The translations under genes were made by a program, and so were the position numbers. This document shows positions 10,163 through 22,633 of a DNA stretch of 64,000 nt, piece after piece. Where the stretch lies: positions 47,793,843-47,857,842 of the forward strand of contig OZ038384.1 in assembly GCA_964036045.1 (NCBI GenBank). The letters are read 5' to 3'. Source of the DNA: Eutreptiella sp. 'Long Island Sound 2002' (taxonomy: Eukaryota > Euglenozoa > Euglenophyceae > Eutreptiales > Eutreptiaceae). The notes beneath the pieces were generated by a model. The model searched no databases and was not told the DNA's origin. It was given only the letters and a program-made list of their open reading frames with translations. The first letter of the stretch is position 1; each line of letters begins with the position of its first letter.

Positions 10163-13068
10163 ACGCGTTCCCGTGGGGGGCCGGCCACGGGACGCTGCGG
10201 TGGACACGCGCAAGTGAGCAGGCAGGCAAAGCACTACGCTCACAGGGGCATCAATGCGCTCATGTCATGTGACAAAGCGTTTCAGGATCCTTGCCACTCT
10301 GCAACAAGGGAACGAAAGTATGTACATCAACACATCAGGATATGTACACATGGGGTTAAGACTGGACTGGGGTAAGGGCATCACAGGACAATAGACACTC
10401 AGTCCTAACTCGTATCCCAATCCAAGGTCCGACCCTCTCAGTGGCTGGTGGGGGCGGGGGCTCAAACACAACCCATGCCCTGCTCAGTCCGGACCCTGAA
10501 ACCCTGCCCATAGGGGAGGTGTCCCGCCCAGCCACAGGCGAGTTATTGGGAACCAAGGCGCTCCAAGGCCAACCGACAGTGGCTCCCCATGCTCCCTCAA
10601 CGGCAGGTCCCAACTCATCTCTGAGACAGAGATATGGCCCCGCCATTATCACTTAGGAGTCGGTAGCTGAAAATGGGCTGTTTCAGCCCAAACTGATATT
10701 AACTCAAAAATTCCCAAAATTGACCCCTCGTCCGGACCCGTCAGAGGTAGGGACGAGGCAACTGACCCTATGCCCTTCGAGTATGAACTCCCTGAAACTT
10801 TCACCCAACCTGGTTCCCTCTGAGGTCCCGGCATTAGGGCACCACGGGTTCATCAAGTGGGGTCATGATGCCAAAATCACCAAAATTGGCGTCATTCCCA
10901 CGCGTGGCTCGCCCGGCCAGGGCAACGCCAATGGCTCACAGGGTAGGAGGCAGGACCTATGACCTTTCTCTGAGTGTACAACTTGAAATTAGGTCCGGGC
11001 TCCATATGGGCATATAGAAATGGGGACGCCAATTGACCACACGGAAGGGGGAAATTGGGGTCCCAAAATGGGGTCATTTTGGCGGCTCGAAATGAGCCAA
11101 AATTCGGGGTGCTCCCAATAGTATATCTCCACGCCGGCTTGGAGATCAGATTCGCCATTCCATACGCGATCCACCGGGAGTCCAACGGAGACTCCCATGC
11201 CCTTGGCTCCCAAAGATCTCAATGCCACTCGGCGTGGTGGGGATCCCAATTGGGTCCACAAATGCCAAAATGGCAAAATTGCCCACACTCACTTTGGGCT
11301 AGCGCCTTGACGAAGGTTGCTCCGCTTCGCCCACGTGGTGTGTGAACCATGGGGACCAATATACATAACACCCATGTTATATATGGTCCATTGGTCCATG
11401 CGTCCGGCGTGCACGGGTGGGCTCAACATGGTGCACGGCGGGCAGCAAAAGTGGAAAAATGCTCAAAATGGTCAAAAATGCGCACACTCATGGTTAGGGC
11501 AAATGAGGCACATGCCCGACTTGGACCGGGGTGTGCCATAGGATTGGTATCAAGTCATATGTGTCCAACATGTCTTTTGGGCGTCGCCCAACTCCTCCGG
11601 TTTTGGGAATGGCAGGGTCGCCAAGTGAGCCCATGATTTGGGATAGTCCCAAATCGCCAACATGGCGGCCACGGGGTGCCAAGCCCAAGAGGAGTTATTC
11701 GCCGGGTACAAGATATGTTGGGCACCGAAGTATGTACCCTCATAACATACTTGGGTCATGATGTCAATTGAGCGCAACGGTGAGATACAAGGTCGCCACT
11801 TGACATCATGACGGGCCAAAAACGGCAAAATTGGTACAAAGACACACAAAAGTGCCTTGAAAGGTGCACAATTATATTATGATATCTTCGGCTTGGATCG
11901 TGCAATCAACTAATCCTTCTAAACACAATGACTTGACACCATTGACCTTCGATTCCGCATATGTGCTCCACTTGGGGCGCTTTGAAAGGTTACGCGCGCT
12001 ACTTCCCAAGTGGGCACATAAAAATATGGAAAATTGCAAAACACACACCTTGCTCCCAACGCATCGCTTCGGGATCGCCGCACAAGCTTCCCTTCACGAA
12101 GGTTAGGCTTGCAATTGATCGTAGGGAGTATGGAGAAGGGGCTTGCACAATATGAGGTCCATTGGCGGGTTTGGCTTGGAGCGATGGACCCGCCAAATGG
12201 GCACGCAACACAACACAAGGCACATACTCCATATTGCCCAAAAAGGTAGCTCCCCCCACGATATGTCATGCCCCTCCAAGGGCATAACTTTGTGTCAATC
12301 GCTCATAGGAACTCAAGGAGAGTTCCTATGCAACACCAACACTTGCGCGCTACACTCGAAAGTTATCTTAACGCACGCAATATCATGGCCAATGAGTTGT
12401 AACGCAAACTCTACCCTCTTGACCATGATCCATTACACTAGCGCGCACGTGTGGAGACGCAAGGCATATGATGCTTCCTAAATTACGTCGGGAGTATTGT
12501 GAATACATCCCACGTTTCCTTACTGTCATTCCTCGCAAGCAGCACGAGATATGACCTTCACAAGTGGCCTCACGAATGAACTTTGTTTTGCCCATATCTT
12601 TAAGACAAATGGAGGGAGGGATAAAAGGAAAGTTGATTCGTGCATAGGGAAGCACGTAGGTCCACTCGAAAGAGGTCAAATCAAGTGCGGGGATGTCGAA
12701 GTCGAAAATCCGATTTCGACATCCTGAAAAATTCGGATTAAGGTTGCGAGTGTAGAATGTGAAAATTGCGGATGCATCAACGCAATTCCTGAAGAATTTA
12801 GAGCCTTCGTCACGGATAGCGTTAAAATTTCCATTATAAACAGTTAAACTGGCGGTTACGGTAAAGTCGCGATCCAACCGCCAGCAGTCAAAACAGTGAA
12901 TATCAGAACGGAAGCGTAAAAGTTGACGGAAACAATACGAAAATACAACCCTGTTGATTCCTGATATTCTGATATATAAATCTCCGCTGGCGGTGCATCG
13001 GTTGCCGATGCGGGGCTTTAGGGCACGGAACACGCTCCCGCCGGGCTCGCACCGGGCGTCAACGGGCG
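10163..13068. other. Stretch without a recognisable gene
   Basis: About 2.9 kb of mixed-composition DNA. From about 10360 to 11860 it is rich in short phrases such as CCAAAATTGG and GGTCCCAAAAT, the style of decayed non-coding repeats. A 216-codon open frame on the minus strand (12383-13033) has no recognisable domain and an odd composition; I do not call it. No RNA gene is seen. Confidence 0.6.
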
Positions 13069-13144
13069 CCTTCCGTACATGGGGTTAGTGGACCGGAGAC
13101 CGGTCTTCCCTTCCGTACGTGGGGTTAGTGGACCGGAGACCGGT
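13069..13144. repeat. Two tandem copies of a 36-bp unit
   Basis: Copies at 13069-13104 and 13109-13144 share CCTTCCGTAC(A/G)TGGGGTTAG followed by TGGACCGGAGACCGGT, with a period of 40 bp. They differ at one base. Confidence 0.8.
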
Positions 13145-13184
13145 TGTATGCCCTAACCTAGCCATGGGGTTCTGGGTACCGCTT

Positions 13185-13446
<262 letters not shown>

Positions 13447-14142
13447 CTACACCCCTCTCCCCTTAAATCTAGCTAACAAGCAACAACAACAACAACAACA
13501 CGTCTCCTTACCGTTTTGGCCATTGCTCCGTCCCAACGCTTCGGATCATTTGCCCATGTCGCATCTTGGAGCCTAGGTGGTGCCCTTGCCAAATCCAAGT
13601 TTTGAGCCAGAAACTCACCGGTGGCGGCCCGGGGCGGGGGCGCCAAGTTGGGAGGTGCTCTCCCAAATCTGCGCAGTTTTGGGCCAAAAGCAGCCATTTT
13701 TTGCCCAAAACAGCCCTAGTAAGGGTTCAAAACAGCCAAACGAAGGTAAATGGCTGATACATTCCACGTGCGGCTCAACTTTCTCGTGACCAAGGGACCT
13801 TTGGTGCCCTCTAACTCCACGATATGTCCGAGAAACGGCCCAAAAAGGCGCCAAAAAGCCCCAAAAAGTGCGCCATGTGCACCAGCACCCCAAAACCAAG
13901 AACGGGCCGTATCTTGGGCTACGTGGCCCAAAATCCGATTCCGAGGGCACCTAGTCGACCCGCAACCCCCCACTTTTTATTGTTTCCAATCCTCAAAATC
14001 GCCCAATGCGACACGTAGACCCCCGTACCAGTGGTCACTTGGTGCACCGGCAGCCCACGCACAGTGGGGGCCAACGGTGGGTCCACCAGGGTCCCCGGGG
14101 CGAAAAAAATCATTTTTTCCAAAGTTGTTCCTAGACCACTTG
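13447..14142 (-). mobile_element. E element copy 3, truncated, reverse orientation
   Basis: Starts with the terminal motif CTACACCCCTCTCCC, then TTAAATCTAGCTAACAAG and a (CAA)n stretch. It continues as the reverse complement of the right half of E copies 1 and 2. It stops abruptly in a TA tract after CACTTGGGA (about 14142), so roughly 0.5 kb of the other end is missing. Non-coding; apparent open frames are chance products of low-complexity CCAAAA phrases. Confidence 0.8.
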
Positions 14143-14375
<233 letters not shown>

Positions 14376-14377
<2 letters not shown>

Positions 14378-14409
14378 CTGCGTGCGCGCAATGGTGCATT
14401 TTTTCCATA
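14376..14409 (+). mobile_element. 34-bp remnant of a T1 left end
   Basis: CCCTGCGTGCGCGCAATGG and the following bases to CCATA match the left end of T1 at 23196 almost perfectly, flanked by TA on both sides. Either a solo end left by an internal deletion or a very small derivative; T1 itself uses TA as its target duplication. Confidence 0.65.
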
Positions 14410-14422
14410 TATATCCTCTAAT

Positions 14423-15550
14423 CTACACCCCTCTCCCAACTCTAGGTGGCTCCACCACAGGGCTCTAAGGTACGGGCGAAGGGCACAAAGTGGTGCATAC
14501 ATGTGGTGCAAGGGGCTAAACTCGGTCAAAACGGGCTCAAAACTGGCTAAAAACACTTGTTTGAGCATCCCAAATGGTCTGGGATCACTTTTGGAAAAAC
14601 GTGTTTTTGACCCATTTTTGTCCCATTTTTGGTCCCAAGTTGGCCCATTTTCAAGGCATTTTGGGATTTTCCATGAGCCGAAACCTGTCGCCACGGGCTC
14701 AAAATGGGCTAAAACCACTTGTTTGAGCATCATAAATGGTCCAGGATCACTTTTGGAAAAACGCGTTTTTCACCCATTTTTGACGCATTGTTGGTCCCAA
14801 AACGGCCCATTTTCAAGGTATTTTGGGATTTTCCGTGGCCCAAAACGCGCCACCACGGGCTCAAAACGGCCTAAAAACACTTTTTTGCGCATCCCAACTG
14901 GTCTAGGAACAACTTTGGAAAAAATCATTTTTTTCGCCCCGGGGACCCTGGTGGACCCACCGCTGGCCCCCACTGTGAGTGGGCTGGCCGGCCCTCCGGC
15001 TTCACCAAGTGACCAGTGGTACGGGGGTCTACGTGTCTCATTGGGCGATTCTGAGGCTTGGAAACCATAAAAAGTGGGGGGTCGCGGGTCGACTAGGTGC
15101 CCTCGGAATTCGTTTTTGAGCCACGTAGCCCAAGATACGGCCCGTTCTTGGTTTCGGGGTGCTGGTGCACATTGTGCAGTTTTTGGGGCTTTTTGGCGCC
15201 TTTTTGGGCCGTTTCTCGGACATATCGTGGAGTTAGAGGGTACCAAAGGTCCCTTGGTTACCAGAAAGCTGAGCCGCACGTGGAGTGTACCAGCCGTTTG
15301 CCTTTGTTTGGCTGTTTTGAACCCTTACTAGGGCTGTTTTGGGCGAAAAATGGCTGTTTTTGGCCCAAAACAACGCAGATTTGGGAGGGCACCTCCCGAC
15401 TTGGCGCCACCGCCCCGGGCCGCCACCGGTGAGTTTCTGGCTCAACACTTGGATTTGGCAAGGGCACCACCTAGGCTCCAAGATGGCTACATGGGCAAAA
15501 GGTCCGAGGCCGTGGGGCGGGGCAATGGCCAAAACGGCACGGAGAAGTGC

Positions 15551-15585
<35 letters not shown>

Positions 15586-15620
15586 GCTTGTTAGCTAAAT
15601 TTAAGGGGAGAGGGGTGTAG
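14423..15620 (+). mobile_element. E element copy 1, complete, 1.2 kb
   Basis: Begins CTACACCCCTCTCCC and ends GGGGAGAGGGGTGTAG, a 15-bp terminal inverted repeat. The last four flanking bases on the left (TAAT, 14419-14422) equal the first four on the right (15621-15624), a possible target duplication. The left half contains about 2.5 tandem copies of a unit of roughly 165-180 bp built around GGGCTCAAAA...CACTTGTTTGAGCATC...CCCATTTTTG. The right end has a (TTG)n run. No coding capacity, so a non-autonomous element mobilised by an unseen partner. Confidence 0.85.
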
Positions 15621-17405
15621 TAATATACCCCAAAGTGTCCGACATTCGCAGCGTTTCTCGGGGTGGAACGTGAAGCTTATGCTCTTCGGTAATCAAACGG
15701 CCTTCGGCCTGTGGAACCTCGAGCGTCAAACGGCTTGTGAAAGAAAAATTTGAAAACAAAATCCGCAAACTAACTGATTGCTGGTCCAAGGTACCCTCCC
15801 ATGTACCCGGGTAAGCCCATTATTGTGCCCACAGGATGGGTACCTTTGCTCAGATGGTAGGTACCTATGGGCACCGATGGGCGCACGATAGTTGCCCCAA
15901 CGATAGGCACACATAGCCAAGCGAAAAACGGGAAATGAATGAAATGAAATCCGTAAACTAATAGATATGTTCCAATGTAACCCGGAAAACTCATTTTTTT
16001 ATCTATTGTTGCCCCCTCATTTTGGCAAGGGGACCTTTGGCCCCCTCGCTCTCAACCCTTGCCGCTCCGCAATTGGACACCTTGGAAACGGTGTGAAGTG
16101 GAGACAACTTAACTTTTCAATGTTTGTGCTCCCAACCTACGTCGCAAAAGGACCAACTAGGAAGAAATGTATTAAAATCCGAAAATTTCAGAACGATGGC
16201 CTACCATCTAAAAATCGAATAACACGAAAGTTGAATCAATGCAGTTTTGGACCTTTTAACAATTTTGGCATCCAAACTTGTCTAGTCAATCCTTCAACAC
16301 AGACAAGCAGGCAAGCACTGGATCGTCAGTGTATGAATGGCAGAGCCCGCACACAGGGGATGCCTCACAAAACCTGACCAAAGGCAACGCAATAGGTGGG
16401 CAGTTTTTGGCTTTCACTCAGCACTGGATTGCTACTTGTGTTTTGTTCACACTCAACTGCATGATTGGTGGTCTGCTGTGGGCTCTGGCCTCGTCGGCTG
16501 AATACCCTACTTTACATCATATTCCTGCTCTGGCCTTGCTGAGAGGAGAAGCATGTTGCAGCGCCAAAACCAGCCATCATGTGGCCATTCAGGAAACCCG
16601 GATTGAAAGGTGCTCAAATTCAAACTAGTCTTAAAAATAAGATTGCTGTTTGAAAATTTGCATTTCGTGCACTGAATGCTCTGGTCAGTCAAAAGGGCCA
16701 CTTTTGAACAGGCGATTTGGGCCTCTGCGGGTTTTTTCAGGCGCCAACGGTCGCGCGCGCTGTGGAATGAGATGCAGACACTGTGCAGATCACTGAAAAA
16801 TATCCTGAGGGCAAGCACAGGCACTGCGTGTACCACCAGAGCAACAATAGAAAAGCAAAGAAAAGAAACATAAAGCCAGAAAACACAGAAATCAGGAGGT
16901 CTGGAGGGCCGGTGCGAAGTGCGCAGCACGAGCCGGCCCGACAGACCTCCTGAAACCCCGACCCTCCCCAACACATTTTGTGATTAGCCTGGCTGGAATT
17001 AGTGTATTGAGACCTGCAACATGGATGCGTGCCCTGAAAGAGGGCCACCACCAACTTTTGCAATAGCCTTTATATCCACATCCCCTCACAATGGACGCCA
17101 GGTTTATTTGCCGGTGGGTATTGTGGAAGGCGTATACGTATGCTTTGTCAGTTAATGCAGGCATCATGGATTGAACGAGGGCACTTTGCAGCAAGGTGCC
17201 CAAGTTGAGAATACGCACCGCCGATCCGTAAATCGCGCTGTTTCGCGCAAAAATTTTTCACAGGTGTATTCGTCTTTATAAATTTCCACACAGCAATGCA
17301 TTGAGATCGATGTCCGGTGGCAGAAATCAAAATCGCAAAATCCGCCAGTGCCATACGACACGCGCGCGCCCCGCCTTTTCGGGATGTAGACTGAAGCTAT
17401 ATCAT
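15621..17405 (+). repeat. Composite repeat R copy A, interrupted by an insertion
   Basis: Defined by comparison with copies B and C. Order: a segment starting ACCCCAAAGTGTCCGACATT (to about 16060), a segment containing ACCTTGG(C/A)AACGGTGTGAAG and TTGGCATCCAAACTTG (to 16280), then after an insertion a segment starting GCACTTTG and CGCCGATCCGTAAATCGCGC, ending GAAGCTATATCAT at 17405. Non-coding. Copy B follows head-to-tail after a short TA run. Confidence 0.75.
16281..17179 (+). mobile_element. ~0.9-kb insertion inside R copy A
   Basis: In R copies B and C, TTGGCATCCAAACTT runs straight into (A/G)GGCACTTTG; here the two halves are 0.9 kb apart. The inserted piece begins TCTAGTCAATCCTTC and ends GGATTGAACGAG, imperfect inverted repeats. 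No convincing coding frame. Probably a small inverted-repeat (MITE-like) element; exact ends are uncertain by a few bases. Confidence 0.6.
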
Positions 17406-17424
17406 ATATATATATATATATATA
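17404..17424. repeat. Short (TA)n run between R copies A and B
   Basis: About 20 bp of TA joins the end of copy A (GAAGCTATATCAT) to the start of copy B (ACCCCAAAGTG). Confidence 0.8.
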
Positions 17425-17829
17425 CCCCAAAGTGTCCGACATTCGCAGCGTTTCTCGGGGTGGAACCTCAAGCTTACGCTCTTCGGTAATCAAATGGCCA
17501 TCGGCCTTTGGAACCGAGAGCGTCAAACGGGTTGTCACTGAAAATTTTGAAAACGAAATCCGCAAACTAAAACTCGCAAATCTGTTCGAATGTACCCTCC
17601 AATGTACCCGGCTAAATCCATTACTCTGCCAGAAGGAATGGGTGTCTTGGCTTACATAGTAGGTACCTATGGGCACCAAGATGGGCAAACAATAGTTGCT
17701 CCAACGATAGGCACACATAGCCAAATTACAAACAACATGTCCAAGACTCTTTTGAAACGAATAACCGTAAACTAATAGCTATGTTCCAATGTAACCCGGA
17801 AAACTCATTTTACTATCTATTGTGGCTAC

Positions 17830-18717
17830 TGAAGCATTTGGGGGGAGGGCAACCTCCAAGCCTCCCTTGGCATGCACGTTCCCAAACCCACGAAATCCAA
17901 GATGCGAACTCGAATTTGGGTATCTCCAAAGTTTTCTGGAATCCTTGCCTCGGCCATGACACAATCTGGCGTCCTGCGCAAGAGATGAAGGTATATGTAG
18001 ACAATAATAAACATGTAGACAAGTAATATGTACATGTAACAATTCTATACTATAAAATAGCATAAAAAAGAAGACGAAATGAAGGCGGCGGCGTCGCCGC
18101 CATCAGAAAATCTGACGGCTACGAGGCGTCGCCATCAGGATCTCCACTGAGATCCTGCCCAAACTGGGCCAAACAGTGGTTTTTGGGCAAAAAACAATGA
18201 AATATAGTGATTTTTGAGTCAAAAACACTCATTTCACGCGTCTCCCCCCAACGCGTCGCGTAGCCGACACGACGCGTTTCTGCGCCAATTCAAACTACAT
18301 ATGAAAAGGCCCACTGTTGGGCCACACCATGGGCGCCTGGGCGATTCCTGGGATCGCCTCAGGATTTTTTGAAAAATGCGTGAACGTGCCTTTTTTCGCA
18401 AAAATTGACCTTCGCGGATTGCCGGGAAAAAGTTCACGCTATAATCTTTTTTTTCTAAAAACGATAAGACAATAATAAAATTGCCTAAAATCTTTAGAAA
18501 TCGAGAAATAAATCCTCGATCCCGGGCTGCGTCGCGCAGGCGACGACTGTCGTCGCCAGCCCAAAAATGACGGAAAAAGACGATTTCTGGGGTATTTTAC
18601 AGAAATCCCACAGAAATCAAGATGCCGTAACATCAACAGGAAAATTCCTGATCCAGCCTGGCGAAGAGCGCCACAGGCTGTGCAGCGGGTATGGGTGAAG
18701 CATCCCATACCGCTTCA
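17830..18717 (-). repeat. LTR of the TRIM-like element, left copy (3' LTR in element sense)
   Basis: TG...CA-type ends on the plus strand (TGAAGCATTTGG ... CCGCTTCA). It contains several GC-rich short inverted motifs, e.g. GGCGGCGGCGTCGCCGCC near 18088. Confidence 0.88.
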
Positions 18718-18730
18718 CCCCCCTCCTTAG
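18718..18730 (-). promoter_or_regulatory. Polypurine tract of the TRIM-like element
   Basis: Reads CTAAGGAGGGGGG on the minus strand, directly preceding TGAAGCG of the LTR. Confidence 0.6.
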
Positions 18731-19585
18731 AAGCCTTGCCTATATCCAAAGGAAGGCAAGGCCAAGGAGGCGCTCTGACCCCTGCACTGCCCTGGTTTCA
18801 CAACTGATTCAGCAGAACAGTGGGGGGGGGGGGCTTCGTAAGTAATTTACATGCCACATACATGTAATTTTTTTTTGTTTTTTTTTGATCTTGATATATT
18901 CATAGGGCAATTGCCCCACAGGCGACCACACTGGTCACTGGCACTCGTTGTGGCCTGTAGTTACATGAACAGAGGCGCTGCAGGGCCTTCCGCCCTGACT
19001 GATGGCGCTTAGGCGCACATATTGGCCCTTTTTCTCCATGGGCATGGAAACATAAAAATTCAATAAATTCGGAAAAAATTATTTAGGGTCAAACCCAAGG
19101 CAACGACTTCCTCGCGCCTGAATTTAGGGCCATTTCCTGCCGAAGGCAACCCGTGCCAGTTTAGGGTCGATTCCCAACCCAGGGCGACGAATTAACGCGC
19201 CTAATTTGGGGGATTTAGGGTCATTTCCTACTCAAGGCGCCCCACGCCTATTTAGGGTGGGACCTCCGGAGGGTCAACCAACCCAAGGCGACGAATTAAC
19301 GCGCCTGCTTGTGCGGTTCGGTACCTGGCGTCGTCGTCGCTGTGGTCGTCGCCCAGTTATGATGATAGACTTGGGGGCTCCATAGGGTCCATGGGGAAGC
19401 CATGGTCTTATCCATCGTAGGAGTCAAGGAATTCCTCCTTCATCATGTTGATGCCCTGGACCTTAGCTCCTGCAGTTTCCCAGCGAGCAGCGATCAGCGA
19501 TCCGCGTACTCCTGCAGTCTGGGCGTCGTCGCCGTCCGCAGGCCGTCACACGCCCTTGGTGGCCTTGGCGTCGGCAGAAAACTTT
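18731..19585 (-). other. Interior of the TRIM-like element, non-coding
   Basis: No convincing reading frame. It contains a G run (18823-18834), T runs near 18868-18888, and between 19082 and 19256 five copies of TTTAGGG spaced 36-54 bp apart in a degenerate tandem unit that also includes CCCAAGGCGACGAATTAACG. Confidence 0.65.
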
Positions 19586-20473
19586 TGAAGCATTTGGGGG
19601 GAGGGCAACCTCCAAGCCTCCCTTGGCATGCACGTCCCCAAACCCACGAAATCCAAGATATGAACTCGAATTTGGGTATCTCCAAAGTTTTCTGGAATCC
19701 TTGCCTCGGCCATGACACAATCTGGCGTCCTGGGCAAGAGATGAAGGTATATGTAGACAATAGTAAACATGTAGACAAGTAATATGTACATGTAACAATT
19801 CTATACTATAAAATAGCATAAAAAAGAAGACGAAATGAAGGCGGCGGCGTCGCCGCCATCAGAAAATCTGACGGCTACGAGGCGTCGCCATCAGGATCTC
19901 CACTGAGATCCTGCCCAAACTGGGCCAAACAGTGGTTTTTGGGCAAAAAACAATGAAATATAGTGATTTTTGAGTCAAAAACACTCATTTCACGCGTCTC
20001 CCCCCAACGCATCGCGTAGCCGACACGACGCGTTTCTGCGCCAATTCAAACTACATATGAAAAGGCCCACTGTTGGGCCACACCATGGGCGCCTGGGCGA
20101 TTCCTGGGATCGCCTCAGGATTTTTTGAAAAATGCGTGAACGTGCCTTTTTTCGCAAAAATTGACCTTCGCGGAACGCCGCGAAAAAGGTCACGCTATAA
20201 TCTTTTATTTCTAACAACGATAAAACAATAATAAAATTGCCTAAAATCTTTAGAAATCGAGAAATAAATCCTCGATCTGGGGCTGCGTCGCGCAGGCGAC
20301 GACTGTCGTCGCCAGCCCAAAAATGACGGAAAAAGACGATTTCTGGGGTATTTTACAGAAATCCCACAGAAATCAGGATGCCGTAACATCAACAGGAAAA
20401 TTCCTGATCCAGCCTGGCGAAGAGCGCCACAGGCTGTGCAGCGGGTATGGGTGAAGCACCCCATACCGCTTCA
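19586..20473 (-). repeat. LTR of the TRIM-like element, right copy (5' LTR in element sense)
   Basis: Same length and ends as the left LTR; scattered single-base differences, e.g. CGCATCGCG here for CGCGTCGCG. Confidence 0.88.
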
Positions 20474-21114
20474 CTACTTCTTTTTGGCTTCAGGCTTCAG
20501 GCTCCTAACCCTTGTCTGCAACATCTTTAGGCTAATATGTCGTCCGCAATATGACACCTTGGCAACAATGTGAAGTGGAGACACCTTACCTTTTCAGCGT
20601 TTGTGCTCCCAAACTACGTGGCAAAAAGAGGCCACAAGGGGCAACATTGATGTTTTGCAAGTCGTTTTGGTGCAAATCGACTCGGAAATGTAGTTGGTTC
20701 AATACTTTAGCTATGCGGTATGACCATGTTAGCATGTTAAGCCGGGTGAGCTCTAAGCTTGCATGTTCAGCGAACCAAATGATTAAACTGGGTGACATGT
20801 ATTAAAAACTGACAAAATTCCGATCTCGGGCCCGAAAAGTCAATGAATGTCGTCTTGGACCTTGTTCACGATTTTGGCATCCAAACTTGAGCACTTTGCA
20901 TCAAACTGCCAAAATTGCGGATATGTACCGCCGATCCGTAAATCGCGCTGTTTGGCGCATAGTAATTTCACAGGTGTATTTAGCTTTATAAAATTCCACA
21001 GAGCAATGCATTCAGATCGATTTCTGGTGGCAGAAATCGAAATCGCAAAATCCGCTAGATGCCAGACGACACGCGCGCGCGCCGCCTGTTCGCGATATAG
21101 ACGGAAGCTATATC

Positions 21115-21155
<41 letters not shown>

Positions 21156-21160
21156 TATAT
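21115..21160. repeat. (TA)n tract
   Basis: TA run between the end of R copy B and the left end of E copy 2. Confidence 0.9.
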
Positions 21161-21168
21161 CCTCCAAT

Positions 21169-22349
21169 CTACACCCCTCTCCCAACTCTAGGTGGCTCCA
21201 CCACACGGCTCTAAGGTACGTGCTAAGGGCACAAAGTGGTGCATACATGTGGTGCAAGGGGCTAAATTCGGTCAAAACGGGGTCAAAACGGGCTAAAAAC
21301 ACTTGTTTGATCATCCCAAATGGTCTACGATCACTTTTGGAAAAACGCGTTTTTGACCCATTTTTGACCCATTATTTGTCCCAAAATGGCACATTTTTAA
21401 GAATTTTTGGGATTTTTCATGAGCTGAAACCCGTCGCCACGGGCTCAAAATGGGCTAAAACCACTTGTTTGAGCATCATAAATGGTCCAGGATCATTTTT
21501 GAAAAAACGCGTTTTTCACCCATTTTTAACGCATTGTTGGTCCCAAAACGGCCCATTTTCAAGGCATTTTGGGATTTTCCATGGCCCAAAACCCGCCACC
21601 ACGGGCTCAAAACGGCCTAAAAACACTTGTTTGAGCATCCGAAGTGATCTAGGAACAACTTTGGAAAAAATCAGTTTTTTTGCCCCGGTGAGCCCAGTGG
21701 ACCCACCGTTGGCCCCCAGTGTGCCTTGGTTGGCCGGCCCTCCGGCTCCACCAACTGACCACTGGTACGGCGGCCTACATGTCTCGTGGGGCGATTCTGA
21801 GGCTTGAAACCCTAAGAAGTGGGGGGTTGCGGGTGGACTAGGTGCCCTCGGAATTCGGTTTTGAGCCACGTAGCCCAAGATACGCGCCCGTTCTTGGTTT
21901 CGGGGTGCTGGTGCACATTGCGCAGTTTTTGGGGCTTTTTGGCGCCTTTTTGGGCCGTTTCTCGGACATATCGCGGACTTAGAGGGCACCAAAGGTCCCT
22001 TGGTCACGAGAAGGTCAAGCCGCACGTGGAGTGTAGCAGCCGTTTGCCTTCGTTTGGCTGTTTTGAACCCTTACTAGGGCTGTTTTGGGCGAAAAATGGC
22101 TGTTTTTGGCCCAAAGCTGCGCAGATTTGGGAGGGCACCTCCCGACTTGGCGCCACCGCCCCGGGCCGCCACCGGTGAGTTTTTGCCTCAACACTTGGAT
22201 TTGGCAAGGGCACCACCTGGGCTCTGGGATGGCCAAGGTAGAGTCAAGCCCGAAGCGTTGGGAAGGTGCAGTGGCCAAAACAGAATGGTGACGTGCTTGT
22301 TGTTGTTGCTTGTTGCTTGGTAGCTAAATTTAAGGGGAGAGGGGTGTAG
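21169..22349 (+). mobile_element. E element copy 2, complete, 1.2 kb
   Basis: Same termini as copy 1 (CTACACCCCTCTCCC ... GGGGAGAGGGGTGTAG) and the same internal order: tandem GGGCTCAAAA units, then the CCGCCACCGGTGAGTTT segment, then a shorter (TTG)n run. TA tracts lie just outside both ends. The bases to its left (ATATATCCTCCAAT) are nearly the same as those left of copy 1, so the element may extend slightly beyond the inverted repeats. Non-coding. Confidence 0.85.
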
Positions 22350-22351
22350 AA

Positions 22352-22633
<282 letters not shown>

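Larger units (their letters stand above)
17830..20473 (-). mobile_element. Small LTR retrotransposon (TRIM-like) with two 888-bp LTRs
   Basis: Two direct repeats of identical length (888 bp; 17830-18717 and 19586-20473) begin TGAAGC and end GCTTCA. The four bases CTAC flank both outer ends (17826-17829 and 20474-20477) as a target duplication. The 868-bp interior lacks a protein-coding frame. On the minus strand a purine run (CTAAGGAGGGGGG) lies directly before the LTR at 18717, so the element reads right to left. A recognisable tRNA primer site next to the other LTR is not obvious. The LTRs differ at roughly 2% of positions by eye, so insertion is fairly recent. Non-autonomous. Confidence 0.88.
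17425..21116 (+). repeat. Composite repeat R copy B, interrupted by an LTR element
   Basis: Left part 17425-17829 matches copy A from ACCCCAAAGTGTCCG; right part 20474-21116 resumes with CTTCTTTTTGGC and runs through TTGGCATCCAAACTTG and the CGCCGATCCGTAAATCGCG segment to GAAGCTATATCAT. The 2.64 kb between is the LTR element. Non-coding. Confidence 0.75.

Noticed and set aside
12383-13033. 216-codon minus-strand frame
   Set aside because: No domain, unusual composition, and no sign of selection or neighbours; likely chance in decayed repeat DNA.
19082-19256. Interstitial telomere tract
   Set aside because: The TTTAGGG units are not contiguous and sit inside an LTR element's tandem repeat.
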